Both the position numbers and the translations under genes were made by a program. Below the pieces are notes generated by a model, which saw only the letters and a program-made list of their open reading frames with translations, was not told where the DNA came from and did no database searches. A stretch of DNA of 64,000 bases from Tsukamurella asaccharolytica (GTDB lineage Bacteria; Actinomycetota; Actinomycetes; Mycobacteriales; Mycobacteriaceae), in the NCBI RefSeq assembly GCF_007858435.1, contig NZ_VIGW01000001.1, positions 596,955 to 660,954 of the forward strand, in the 5' to 3' direction. Shown here in pieces: positions 29,252 through 37,945 of this stretch; position 1 is the stretch's first letter; each line of letters begins with the position of its first letter.

Positions 29252-30373
29252 TCAGGCGAGCCGGTAGTGCGCCAGTTTGTCGGGGTCAACCGAGACGCCG
29301 AGCCCGGTTCCGGCGGGCACGGCGAGCTCACCGTCAACGATGCGCAGCGGCTCGGTGAGCAGGTCGTCGGCCATGTCGAGGAAGTTGGACAGTTCCCCGG
29401 CGCGGGCGCTGGTCGCCTCGTGGGCCGCACCGAACGCCAGGGTGCAGGCCGTGCCGAGCTGCCCGTCGATCTGGTTGCCCATGACGACCTCGACACCGAG
29501 ACCGGTGGCGAGGTGCAGGATCTCCTGGGAGCTGGTGAAGCCGCTGCGCGCGGTCTTGATGGAGATCGCGGTCGCGCTGCCACCGAGGAGCTCACGGGTC
29601 ACCTCCGCGGGGGTGGTTACGGACTCGTCACCGACGAACGGCATGCGACAGTTCGCGACCAGCCGGCGCCGTCCCAGCACATCGTCGGCCGGACACAGCT
29701 CCTCAGCCAGGGTGAGGCCCGTATCGCTGAGCAGGTCGAGCGCATACTGCGCTTCCGACGCGGTCCACCCCCGGTTCCCGTCCATATACAGTTCTGCCTT
29801 GTCGCCCAGTGTTTTCCGTAGCGCGCGCACCACCTCGACATCCAGTTCGACGGGGCGGCGGCCGACTTTGACCTTGAACGTGCTGATGCCGTACCGGTCG
29901 GTGATCTCGCGTGCCTCGCGAGCCATCGCGGCGGGTTCATCGAAGCCCAGCATGTGGCAGACGCGCATCCGGTCGGTGAAACCGCCCAGCGCGCGGCTCA
30001 CCGAGACGCCCCAGGCCTGTCCGAGCACGTCCCAGACCGCCATGTCGATCGCGGACTTCGCCGCGGGGTTGCCAACGGTCCGATGCATCCGCTGCTTCGC
30101 GATCTCGCGTTCACCGGCGTCGAGCCCTACGAGTGCGGGCGCGAAGACCCCGTCGATGACGGCGACGATCCCGGCCTGGGTCTCACCGTAGGTGAACGGG
30201 CGCGGAGGAGCATCCGCGTAGCCGACGAGCCCACCGGCGGTCTGTACGCGCACGAGCACGTGGTCCGCATGAGTCACCTGGCCGGAAGCGAACTTCAGTG
30301 GCTTGACGTAGGGGATCCGGTAAGGGATCGCCTCGATCGCAGTGATCTGCAGGTCGGTCGCGCCGGGGCTCAT
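29252..30373 (-). CDS. catB: Muconate cycloisomerase
   Basis: The 373-residue enolase-superfamily enzyme has Lys167-x-Lys169 (FKVKVG), Asp198 (MDGN), Glu224 (AEEL), Asp249 (GDES) and Lys273 (SIKTARS). These are the positions used in the classical muconate-lactonising enzyme. It converts cis,cis-muconate to muconolactone. The ATG at 30373 overlaps the stop of the LysR gene (ATGA), so regulator and enzyme are co-transcribed, unlike the usual divergent catR-catB arrangement. Confidence 0.93.
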   Translation of the reverse strand: MSPGATDLQITAIEAIPYRIPYVKPLKFASGQVTHADHVLVRVQTAGGLVGYADAPPRPFTYGETQAGIVAVIDGVFAPALVGLDAGEREIAKQRMHRTVGNPAAKSAIDMAVWDVLGQAWGVSVSRALGGFTDRMRVCHMLGFDEPAAMAREAREITDRYGISTFKVKVGRRPVELDVEVVRALRKTLGDKAELYMDGNRGWTASEAQYALDLLSDTGLTLAEELCPADDVLGRRRLVANCRMPFVGDESVTTPAEVTRELLGGSATAISIKTARSGFTSSQEILHLATGLGVEVVMGNQIDGQLGTACTLAFGAAHEATSARAGELSNFLDMADDLLTEPLRIVDGELAVPAGTGLGVSVDPDKLAHYRLA

Positions 30374-31272
30374 GCCGCTGCCTCTTCTTCGGTGAGATCG
30401 GCGGACCCAAGGGCCTGCAGGACTCGGGCCAGGAGCGGAGAGTCGTCGCCGGCCCGCCACGCGATCGCGAGCTCCACCCGCTCGGTGTCAGGCACGGATT
30501 CGAAGCGGACACCGGTCAGCCGCACCGAGCTCGCGCTGCGCGGGACGAGCGCGATGCCGAGGCCGGCCGCGACGAGAGCGAGCAGAGTCGACGTCTGAGC
30601 GACCTGATGCGTCCGACGCGGCGTGAACCCCGCCGCGGCGCAGGTGCGAACCACCGCCCCGTCGACCACGGATCCGGTGTCGGCCGGGTAGGTGACGAAG
30701 GACTCGTCGTGTAGATCGGCCACGGTGACGTTTCGGTCGCCGATGAACCGGTGTCCGTCCGGGAGGGCGAGAATCAGTGGCTCGCTGAACAACACCCGGT
30801 GGTCGATGCCGGCGACCGCGACCGGGGTACGCAGCAGCGCCAGGTCGAGCCGGCCGTCGGTGAGTGCCGCCGCCTGGATCGGGGTGAGGAGCTCCGTCTC
30901 GATCGCGAGCTCTACGTCGGGCAGCTCTGCCTTCAGCCGCCGCACCACGCGGGGCAGCACTCCGTACGAGGCCGAGCCGGTGACACCCACCCGAAGCACC
31001 CCGCTCGCGCCCTCGCCGATGAGCCGAGCGCGGCCGACCGCGTCTTCGAGCTCGGCGAGCAGACTTCGCACCTCACCGGCGAACACGCGCCCGGCCTCCG
31101 TGAGCTGCACCTGCCGGGTGGTTCGCTCGAACAGCGGAGTGCCGATGTGATCCTCGAGCTGGCGGACCGTGCGCGACAGGGCCGGACCCGCGATGTGCAG
31201 CCCATCCGCCGCCCGGCCGAAATGCTCGGTCTCCGCGACAGCGAGGAACTGCCGTAGATGCCGCAGCTCCAT
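30370..31272 (-). CDS. catR: LysR-type regulator of the catechol operon
   Basis: The 300-residue LysR regulator has the N-terminal winged helix (MELRHLRQFLAVAETEHFGRAADGLHIAGPALSRTVRQLEDHIGTPLFERT). The C-terminal effector domain begins LRVGVTGSASYGVLPRVVRRL. It stands first in the cat/pca transcript, overlapping catB by 4 bp. By analogy with CatR/BenM it should respond to cis,cis-muconate, and it may also act on the divergent iacI promoter across the 195-bp gap at 31273-31467. The effector is inferred. Confidence 0.82.
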   Translation of the reverse strand: MELRHLRQFLAVAETEHFGRAADGLHIAGPALSRTVRQLEDHIGTPLFERTTRQVQLTEAGRVFAGEVRSLLAELEDAVGRARLIGEGASGVLRVGVTGSASYGVLPRVVRRLKAELPDVELAIETELLTPIQAAALTDGRLDLALLRTPVAVAGIDHRVLFSEPLILALPDGHRFIGDRNVTVADLHDESFVTYPADTGSVVDGAVVRTCAAAGFTPRRTHQVAQTSTLLALVAAGLGIALVPRSASSVRLTGVRFESVPDTERVELAIAWRAGDDSPLLARVLQALGSADLTEEEAAA

Positions 31273-31467
31273 GGCGCCCTCCTCAGTGTGATCCGTATCT
31301 CACTTCACACAGTAGAGCGACGGATTGAGATGCACCAGGACCTATTTGGTCTGGATTGAGTGTCAACAGGCAATAATCTGGAAGGGGTCGATTCGGGTCA
31401 CCACGGACGTAGCGTGGAGGCGCGGCGGTCGTCGGCCGCCGACATCCGCCTACGACGAGGAGGGCCC

Positions 31468-32025
31468 GTGAGCGACGCGGAGGCCATCGAAGAACTACGA
31501 CGGCGCGTGGAGCGGCTGGAATCGGAGGCGGAGATCCGCCGGCTCCAGGCGCGCTACATGTTCCTTTGCGACACGCCGTGCCCCGAGTTCGGCATCACCG
31601 ATGACGCGGCCCGGATCGACGCGATCCTGGCGCTGTACACGCCCGACGCCGTGTGGGAGGGCGTCGGGGAGTACTACGACGGGCAGTTCGGCCGGGCCGA
31701 GGGTGCCGGCGCGATCCGGCGACACTTCGAGCGGTTCTGGGGCGAGAAGAGCGACCCCACTCTCGTGCTCAACGCGCACTACCTGACCTCTGAGCAGATC
31801 CACGTGCGCGACGACGAAGCGGACGGGCAGTGGATACACATGCAGCCGTGGTTGTTCTCCGACGGCACGGGGCTTCTGCGCTCGAGCCGACTCAACAACG
31901 CCTTCCGGCGGATCGACGGACGCTGGTACATCTCGCGGACGCGGACCGAGAATGTGTTCATCGCTCCCCTGCCCGACCGATTCGCGAGCGACTACCCGTC
32001 TGCGTCCGTGCTGCTTCGCCCCTGA
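31468..32025 (+). CDS. iacI: SnoaL-like/aromatic-dioxygenase-beta-fold protein, IacI type
   Basis: The 185-residue NTF2-like protein starts at a GTG with GAGGAGGG upstream. The SnoaL pattern runs from an N-terminal coiled helix (AIEELRRRVERLESEAEIRRLQARYMFLCD) through DAILALYTPDAVWEGVGEYYDG and ends with an antiparallel sheet. A SnoaL-like protein called IacI accompanies every well-studied iac cluster. Its catalytic role is not settled. It is divergent from catR; its 3' end overlaps the end of the kinase gene by 34 bp. Confidence 0.7.
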   Translation: MSDAEAIEELRRRVERLESEAEIRRLQARYMFLCDTPCPEFGITDDAARIDAILALYTPDAVWEGVGEYYDGQFGRAEGAGAIRRHFERFWGEKSDPTLVLNAHYLTSEQIHVRDDEADGQWIHMQPWLFSDGTGLLRSSRLNNAFRRIDGRWYISRTRTENVFIAPLPDRFASDYPSASVLLRP

Positions 32026-33305
32026 TCGGGGTCGAGCAGGGGTAACCGGATCGTCGCGACGGTCCCCGTCGGCGAGTTCTGCTCGTAGCGCAGCTCCCCG
32101 CTGTGCCGCTCGACGATGTGCTCGGAAAGGATCAGCCCGATGCCGGCACCGTCGCGTTTGGTGCCGAAAGCGCCGGTCGCGAGACGGTCCCCTTCGGAGG
32201 CGGCCACGGCGCCCGGCATGCCGCTGCCGCGGTCGATCACGGACACGCACGCGGTCCGATCCTCGGCGAACACTCGAACGGTCAGTCTCTTGTCAGCCAC
32301 CGACGGCTGAACGATCTCGTCGATGGCGTTGAAGCAGAGGTTGATGATTACCTGGCCGATCAGTACGCTCTCGCCCTCGATGGGCAACTCGTCGGGGTGG
32401 GATTGCACCTCCAGTTCGACTCCCCGCTCTGCCGCCCGGAGGCGGACGAAGTAGAGGCTCTCGTCGACGGTCGTCCTGAGGTCGATGGTCGCTTTCGTGC
32501 TCTCGATCCGGCGGACGTAGCGTTTGACAGACGCGACGATCTCGCCCGCCCGCGACAGCTGCTTGGCGATGGCGTCCAGGCCGTACGACAGGGCATCGGG
32601 TGGCAGGGCGCCGTCGACGGTCCGGGCCTGCAGGCCGCGGAGGAAGTTCATTCCGGCCGCCAGCGGCTGTCCCAGTTCGTGCGCCAGGATCATCGCCATG
32701 TCTCCCATGGCGTTGTACCGGCTCAGGTATTGCAGGTTCGCTTGCTGGTAGGCGTGCGAGCGCTCCAGCTCGACGCGGTCAGTGACGTTGCGCACGGTGA
32801 GGACCAGCGACGTGATCCCGTCGTGCGCGACGCGTTCGAGTTCGCCCGCCAGCCAGGTGATCGCGCCGGACGGCGAGACCACACGTTGTGTGACGTTCAC
32901 CGACCCGGTGCCAGCGACCAGCCGGGCGGTGACGGTGGGTGATGAGGGGCGCGGTTCGCAGTCGCCGAGTTCCTCGATGCCCACGCCCATGAGTTCGTCG
33001 GCGGAGCGGCCGAAGAGCCTCGCGGCAGCGGGCGAGATGTCCTCGATCACACCGTTGGTATCGAGGACGACGATGCCCGCGGCCGTGTAGGTCATCAGGC
33101 GCTGGAGAGAGTCGGAGACGCGGTCGAGCTCCTGCTGCAGCTCCATCGCCGCTGCAAGGCGGAACTCGACCATGATCACTGGCCGCGCCTCGAACCGGAC
33201 CAGGGTGGCACTCGCATCGGTGAGGAAATCCTGGCCCGACTTGGTGCGGTACTTCCACTGCCGGCGGCTCGTCCCGTGGAGCACGGCGTCGTGCAGCCAG
33301 CCCAC
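31992..33305 (-). CDS. PAS-domain sensor histidine kinase (FixL-like), 3' part of an interrupted frame
   Basis: The 437-residue open part contains the end of one PAS domain (WLHDAVLHGTSRRQWKYRTKSGQDFLTDASA), a full second PAS (about 60-180: QRLMTYTAAGIVVLDTNGVIEDISPAAARLFG), the H-box AHELGQPLAAG with His209, and an HATPase domain (NLCFNAIDEI, DRGSGMP, GAGIGLILSEHIVERHSG). The frame is continuous with the 33312-33506 fragment except for one TAG at 33312-33314, so the ancestral protein had about 504 residues. No membrane segment is seen, so it is a soluble sensor. The partner is probably the FixJ-like regulator at 38971. Confidence 0.8.
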   Translation of the reverse strand: MGWLHDAVLHGTSRRQWKYRTKSGQDFLTDASATLVRFEARPVIMVEFRLAAAMELQQELDRVSDSLQRLMTYTAAGIVVLDTNGVIEDISPAAARLFGRSADELMGVGIEELGDCEPRPSSPTVTARLVAGTGSVNVTQRVVSPSGAITWLAGELERVAHDGITSLVLTVRNVTDRVELERSHAYQQANLQYLSRYNAMGDMAMILAHELGQPLAAGMNFLRGLQARTVDGALPPDALSYGLDAIAKQLSRAGEIVASVKRYVRRIESTKATIDLRTTVDESLYFVRLRAAERGVELEVQSHPDELPIEGESVLIGQVIINLCFNAIDEIVQPSVADKRLTVRVFAEDRTACVSVIDRGSGMPGAVAASEGDRLATGAFGTKRDGAGIGLILSEHIVERHSGELRYEQNSPTGTVATIRLPLLDPDQGRSSTDADG

Positions 33306-33311
33306 GCCGAC

Positions 33312-33506
33312 CTAACGGCGGAACTGCCGCTCCTGGCTGCTCATGTGGTGGGCCTTGAGCGGCGTCAGTTCCTCCAGCGTGAAGCCGAACATCCGCTGCG
33401 CAGCGGGGTTCGCCCAGAGGATCTCCTTGGTCGCCGCATCGTGGATGAGGATCCCGGTGGACGTCCGCACGACCATTTCGAGGGCATCGTGCTGCGTGGG
33501 AAACAT
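33312..33506 (-). pseudogene. N-terminal PAS fragment of the sensor kinase
   Basis: Sixty-four codons encode the first half of a PAS domain (ALEMVVRTSTGILIHDAATKEILWANPAAQRMFGFTLEELTPL). They end at an in-frame TAG; the same frame then carries the second half of that PAS domain and the kinase. It is either a nonsense mutation, a sequencing error or a readthrough site. If real and not read through, the kinase would have to start at an internal GTG and would lack an intact first sensor domain. Confidence 0.7.
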
Positions 33507-33642
33507 CGTCTCTCCTCCGGATCCCGACCGTGCAAAGACGGGCGCGGACCACCGTAATCACGGAGATCCTGCCGCGACGATAGGTGATTGCCTTAGTCCG
33601 CCCGCAGGAAATGCGGATACCGCTCCCCTGCCGGCGTCCTTA

Positions 33643-33660
33643 ACGTGGTCCACATCACGT
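33643..33660. promoter_or_regulatory. ACGTG-N8-CACGT dyad upstream of iacA
   Basis: The divergent region between the kinase and iacA holds ACGTG (33643-33647) and CACGT (33656-33660) about 40 bp before the iacA start. It is a candidate binding site for the response regulator encoded in the locus; a second, weaker pair TCCGC/GCGGA lies just upstream. Confidence 0.35.
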
Positions 33661-33700
33661 CCAGCCCCGCGGACAGTCCACACAGGAATCGGAGATGCCC

Positions 33701-34873
33701 ATGGCTACCAACCAGGCCCGGGTCCGCGTCAGCGCCGCCCCTGCCGGCGCCGAACGCGACCGCGCGTTCGAGTACGCCCTGGAGGTGCTGGCCGAGCGGC
33801 GCGACGAGTTCGCAGCCCAGCACTACGTACCCGGCGACTACATCGATCTGCTCAAGCGCACGGGCCTGTTCCGGGCGGCGACGCCGCAGCGATTCGGCGG
33901 TGAGCCCCTGTCGCCCTCCGCCTTCATGCGCCTCGTCGAGCGGGTGTCGGAGGTGGACCCCGCGACGGGGTGGGTCGCCAGCTTCGGCTCCGCCACGAGC
34001 TACTTCTCGGCCCTGCCCGTGGAGTCGCAGGAGCGGGTCTACGCCGACGGCCCAGACGTCGCGTTCGCGGCCGGGATGTTCCCGATGCAGACGGCGGAGT
34101 CCGTCCCGGGTGGTTACCTGGTGTCGGGTGAGTGGCAGTTCGCCAGCGGTTGCAAGGGGGCGGACCTGCTCGGCATGGGCCTCGCCGGCGGCCCCGAGAC
34201 CGAGGGAAAGCCGCTGACCGCCTTGGTGTCCCCCGACGACGTGGAGATCGTGGAGAACTGGGACGTGGCAGGGATGCGCGCCACCGGCTCGCACATCGTT
34301 CGGGCCGAGCGCGTCTTCATCCCCGCGGAGATGACCTTCGTCCGAGGCGGCACGCCGACAATCTCGGAGCCGCTGACGCGATACCCGATGCTCGCCTACG
34401 CGGCTCAGGTCCTCGCCGTCGTCACCCTCGGTGCTGCCCGTGGTGCGCTGCAATACGCGGAGAAGGCAGGAGCAGCCAAGACCTCCATCACCGGTGGCGG
34501 GGGCAAGGGTGCGCGACCGACCTATCAGATCGGCTTCGCACGGGCCGAGGCGTCGCTGCGCTCGGCCCGCGCGTTCTTTTACGAGATCACCGACGAGGTC
34601 TGGGACCTCGCGGTCCGCGACGAGGAGATCACGGAGCGGCATAGGACCCTGCTGCGACTGGGCGCGACCACGGCGGCACACGTCGGCCGTCGAGTGATCA
34701 TGGACGCCTTCGACCTCGCCGGCACCGGCGCGATCTACGTGAAACACCCCATGCAGCGGTTCCTGCAGGACGGAATCGTTCCCGCCCAGCACGCCATGCT
34801 CGCCACCGCGACGTACGAGGCGGCCGGCGCCGTCCTTCTCGGCATGCCAGCCGGGATCCCCAGCTTCCCCTGA
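33701..34873 (+). CDS. iacA: Acyl-CoA-dehydrogenase-fold flavin monooxygenase, indole-3-acetate hydroxylase IacA
   Basis: The 390-residue protein has the acyl-CoA dehydrogenase/group D monooxygenase fold: an N-terminal helical domain, a middle beta domain (GGYLVSGEWQFASGCKGADLLGMG, DVAGMRATGSHIV), and a C-terminal four-helix bundle. The lack of an acyl-CoA-type catalytic base context, together with the gene order, fits IacA, which attacks the indole ring of indole-3-acetate using reduced flavin from IacG. I chose the ATG at 33701 (GGAG six bases upstream) over the one at 33695, which abuts the ribosome site. It starts the six-gene iacABCDEF run. Confidence 0.82.
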   Translation: MATNQARVRVSAAPAGAERDRAFEYALEVLAERRDEFAAQHYVPGDYIDLLKRTGLFRAATPQRFGGEPLSPSAFMRLVERVSEVDPATGWVASFGSATSYFSALPVESQERVYADGPDVAFAAGMFPMQTAESVPGGYLVSGEWQFASGCKGADLLGMGLAGGPETEGKPLTALVSPDDVEIVENWDVAGMRATGSHIVRAERVFIPAEMTFVRGGTPTISEPLTRYPMLAYAAQVLAVVTLGAARGALQYAEKAGAAKTSITGGGGKGARPTYQIGFARAEASLRSARAFFYEITDEVWDLAVRDEEITERHRTLLRLGATTAAHVGRRVIMDAFDLAGTGAIYVKHPMQRFLQDGIVPAQHAMLATATYEAAGAVLLGMPAGIPSFP

Positions 34874-34909
34874 GCCTCAGCCCTTCCGTACCGACGAGAG
34901 AGAGATCCC

Positions 34910-35266
34910 GTGTCACCACTTCGAACCCTGTTCTGTTTCGGAAACAACCAGAACTTCTTCGACCTGCCGAAAGCCGATATCGGCCCCGTGTGGGTCGGTG
35001 TCTCGACGATGCTCACGAACCTCAAGAACATGGACGGGGTCGAGGTGATCGGCACCTTCGACGACGACGCGCACATGGTCGGCCCCTCCGACGGCTGGCC
35101 CTGGACCTGCTACGTGCTCGCGGACGTCCGCGACCAGGAGACTGTGCGCGATGTATGTAATCTTCTGCGCACCACCATGATCGGAGAATACGCCTTGTGG
35201 CGCTACCTCAAGGTGGAGGCGCGGATGGGGCGCGAGCTCACCATCCGTGACGACGTCGAAGTCTGA
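34910..35266 (+). CDS. iacB: Small conserved protein of the iac operon, IacB type
   Basis: The 118-residue protein starts at a GTG after a GAGAGAGAG ribosome site. The sequence (RTLFCFGNNQNFFDLPKADIGPVWVGVSTML, then ALWRYLKVEARMGRELTIRDD) suggests a ferredoxin-like alpha/beta barrel of the EthD/dimeric type, but no catalytic residues stand out. It lies exactly where iacB lies in known clusters, between the IacA-like monooxygenase and the Rieske oxygenase. Its function is unproven, though IacB is thought to act in the later steps towards catechol. Confidence 0.7.
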   Translation: MSPLRTLFCFGNNQNFFDLPKADIGPVWVGVSTMLTNLKNMDGVEVIGTFDDDAHMVGPSDGWPWTCYVLADVRDQETVRDVCNLLRTTMIGEYALWRYLKVEARMGRELTIRDDVEV

Positions 35267-35295
35267 GGATCGAGAAGCGTAAGGAGAGTAGGCCA

Positions 35296-36606
35296 ATGAC
35301 CAGCACCGAGAAGCGCGAGGCTTCGGCGTACGCCGACCTGGTCCAGGAGGACCGCGTCGCAGGACAGCTGTACACCGATCCCGAGATCTACGCCGAGGAG
35401 TTGCGCCGGATCTTCGACCGCACCTGGGTGTGGGTGGCGCACGAGAGCGAGATCCCCGAGTCGGGCTCGTTCAAGACGACGTGGGTCGGTGACCAGCCGG
35501 TCATCGTGAGCAGGGACCGCAAAGGGCAGTTCCACACGCTGCTCAACCGCTGTCGGCACCGCGGCGCCACCGTGTGCGACCAGCGCAGCGGCAAGGCGAA
35601 CGGGTTCACTTGCCCGTACCACAACTGGTCGTACGCACTCGACGGCCGGCTGCGCGGCATTCCGTACCCCGACGGCTACGAGGGCGTGGTGGACAAGAAG
35701 GACTACCCGCTCAAGTCGCTGCGGACCGAGAGCTTCCTGGGGATGATCTGGGCGACGTTCAATCACGACGCCGAGCCCCTCACCGACTTTCTCGGCGATG
35801 CGAAGATCTGGATGGAACGTTTCCTCAAGCAGTCCAACGGCTTCCCGACCAAGGTGATCGGGACTCACAAGTTCCGGTTCAACGGCAACTGGAAGATCCA
35901 GCTCGAGAACACCACCGACGGCTACCACTTCCCAATGGTGCACAAGTCGTGGATGACCTCGGTCGACGCGGAGACGGCGAACATGATGTCGTTCATGGAC
36001 GATCCCGAGGCCGTGACCCACGCCCTCGGCAACGGGCACAGCGTCGCCATCATGGCGGCGGCCCACGCCGACCTCGATGTGGACGACGGCGAAGAGGAGG
36101 TACAGCCGCGATTCCAGCATCTCGTGGACGAGCTGGAGGCCGCCGGAGAGGAGCCCGCTCGGATCCGGCGATACATGCGGTCCATGCACGGTAGTGGCTT
36201 CAACCTCAACATGTTCCCGAACATCGCCATGTCGTCCTCGTTCTTCCGGGTGTTGATCCCGATCGACGTGAACGTAACCGAGGTCTGGCACATGGCGATC
36301 GGCATGGACGGTGGCCCCGAGTCGATCAACCAGGAGCGCCTGCGGATCCACGAGCACTTCCAGGGTCCGTTCGGATTCGGCAGCCCCGACGACGCCGAGG
36401 GCTGGGACCGCGTCCAGATCGGTGCCGGCGGCGATCCGCGAATGCCGATCCTGGTCAACCGCGGCGAAGGACGCGAGAAGCCTTCGGACGAGGGCTGGCC
36501 CACGTCGCACGTCACCGACGAGACCGGGATGCGCGAGTCGTACGCGATGTGGAAGCGAATGATGGAACAGCCGCTGCCGGCTGCGGACGGAGGCGAGAAG
36601 CGATGA
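35296..36606 (+). CDS. iacC: Rieske non-haem iron oxygenase alpha subunit, IacC
   Basis: The 436-residue ring-hydroxylating oxygenase has the Rieske [2Fe-2S] ligands Cys86-x-His88 (CRHRG) and Cys106-x-x-His109 (CPYHNW). The catalytic domain has the bridging Asp208 and iron ligands His211 and His216 (ENTTDGYHFPMVHKSW). In the iac pathway the IacC/IacD oxygenase with IacF acts on an oxindole intermediate. AGGAGA precedes the ATG. The gene overlaps iacD by 4 bp. Confidence 0.88.
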   Translation: MTSTEKREASAYADLVQEDRVAGQLYTDPEIYAEELRRIFDRTWVWVAHESEIPESGSFKTTWVGDQPVIVSRDRKGQFHTLLNRCRHRGATVCDQRSGKANGFTCPYHNWSYALDGRLRGIPYPDGYEGVVDKKDYPLKSLRTESFLGMIWATFNHDAEPLTDFLGDAKIWMERFLKQSNGFPTKVIGTHKFRFNGNWKIQLENTTDGYHFPMVHKSWMTSVDAETANMMSFMDDPEAVTHALGNGHSVAIMAAAHADLDVDDGEEEVQPRFQHLVDELEAAGEEPARIRRYMRSMHGSGFNLNMFPNIAMSSSFFRVLIPIDVNVTEVWHMAIGMDGGPESINQERLRIHEHFQGPFGFGSPDDAEGWDRVQIGAGGDPRMPILVNRGEGREKPSDEGWPTSHVTDETGMRESYAMWKRMMEQPLPAADGGEKR

Positions 36607-37094
36607 GCGACCTGATGTTCGCAGACCCGCGAGTGCTCCGGGCGATCGAGCTGGCCTGGCACGAGGCGAAACTCCTCGACGACAAGAACTACGAGGCGTG
36701 GCAGGAGCTATTCACCGATGAGGGGCTCTACATCGTCCCGATCGATCCCGAGACGGATGACTTCGCCGGAACGTTGAACATGATCTACGACGACAAGCGG
36801 ATGCGCGCGCTGCGTGTCCAGCGGATGATCCAGGGATACTCACCGGCCGCGGTGGCCGCTGCGCGGACCGCGCGCATCGTCTCCCGGTTCTCTGTCACGT
36901 CCGTGGACGACCATCGGGTGGTGCTCCGCGGAGCACAGCTCCTCAGCGCCTTCAAGCGGAACGAGTTCATCACGATCGGCGCGGACGTGGAATACATCAT
37001 CGCCCTGCGCTCCCATGGTGACCGGATCGAACGCAAGGTGGTCCGCCTGCTCGACAGCGAGGACGCGACGCGCGCCTCCGGGTATCTGGTGTAG
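36603..37094 (+). CDS. iacD: Ring-hydroxylating oxygenase beta subunit, IacD
   Basis: The 163-residue NTF2-like small subunit begins at the ATG overlapping the iacC stop (ATGA). The conserved pattern AIELAWHEAKLLDDKNYEAWQELFTDEGLYIVPI and the closing beta sheet match oxygenase beta subunits. It supports the alpha3beta3 hexamer and is not catalytic. The coupled start fits equal production with IacC. Confidence 0.85.
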   Translation: MSDLMFADPRVLRAIELAWHEAKLLDDKNYEAWQELFTDEGLYIVPIDPETDDFAGTLNMIYDDKRMRALRVQRMIQGYSPAAVAAARTARIVSRFSVTSVDDHRVVLRGAQLLSAFKRNEFITIGADVEYIIALRSHGDRIERKVVRLLDSEDATRASGYLV

Positions 37095-37102
37095 GGGAGA
37101 CG

Positions 37103-37861
37103 ATGACTGACGAGAACACCGTCTCGGGGATCGCCGTGGTCACCGGTGCCGCCGGCGGCATGGGAGAGCGCATCGTTCGACGGCTGCACGCCGGCAACCA
37201 CCGGGTCCTGGTGACGGACATCGACCAGGCCGCCGCGGAAGGTCTGGCTGCGGAGCTCGACCCATCTGGCGCAACGGCCCGCGGGTTCCGACTCGACGTG
37301 TCCGAGAGGGCCGGGTTCGAGAACGCGCTCGCGGAGACTCGACGGCACTGGGGCACCCCCACTGTGCTGGTCAACAATGCCGCGGTCACCCAGGCCGCCG
37401 ATCTGATGACCCTTCCGCAGGATGCCTTCGAGCGGGTGCTCACCACGAACGTGAACAGCGTCTTCTTCGGGTGCCAGGTGATCGGCGGCGCAATGGCGGA
37501 CAAGGGCTACGGGCGGATTGTGAACATGGCCTCCCTCGCAGGCCAGAACGGCGGCACTGCGACCGGCGGCCACTACGCCGCCTCCAAGGGCGCGATCTTG
37601 ACGGTGACCAAGATCTTCGCCCGTGAACTCGCCGCCCGCGGGGTCACTGTGAACGCGATATCGCCCGGCCCGCACGATCTTCCGATCGTGCATCGAACAG
37701 TCCCGGCGGAGAAGCTGGACGACGTGATCGCGGGGATCCCCGTCGCACAGCTGGGGGATCCGGGCTTCGTCGCGAAGATGGTCGAGTTGCTGGCAGCCCC
37801 CGACGCGGGCTTCGTGACCGGCGCCTGTTGGGACGTCAACGGGGGCTTGTACGCGCGGTGA
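37103..37861 (+). CDS. iacE: Short-chain dehydrogenase/reductase, IacE
   Basis: The 252-residue classical SDR has the cofactor motif VTGAAGGMG, NNAA (VLVNNAAVTQAAD), a Ser in VNMASLAGQNGG, and catalytic Tyr-x-x-x-Lys in HYAASKGAI. The C-terminus is DVNGGLYAR. In the iac pathway IacE acts with IacA in forming the oxindole intermediate. It begins 8 bp after iacD, with GGGGAGA as ribosome site. Confidence 0.83.
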   Translation: MTDENTVSGIAVVTGAAGGMGERIVRRLHAGNHRVLVTDIDQAAAEGLAAELDPSGATARGFRLDVSERAGFENALAETRRHWGTPTVLVNNAAVTQAADLMTLPQDAFERVLTTNVNSVFFGCQVIGGAMADKGYGRIVNMASLAGQNGGTATGGHYAASKGAILTVTKIFARELAARGVTVNAISPGPHDLPIVHRTVPAEKLDDVIAGIPVAQLGDPGFVAKMVELLAAPDAGFVTGACWDVNGGLYAR

Positions 37862-37945
37862 CAGCGCGCACCGCCCGCTCCCGAGTCCTCCGGGGGGCGA
37901 GCGGATCGAACGCAAATATCCAACCCTCAGCTCCAGGAGTACGCC

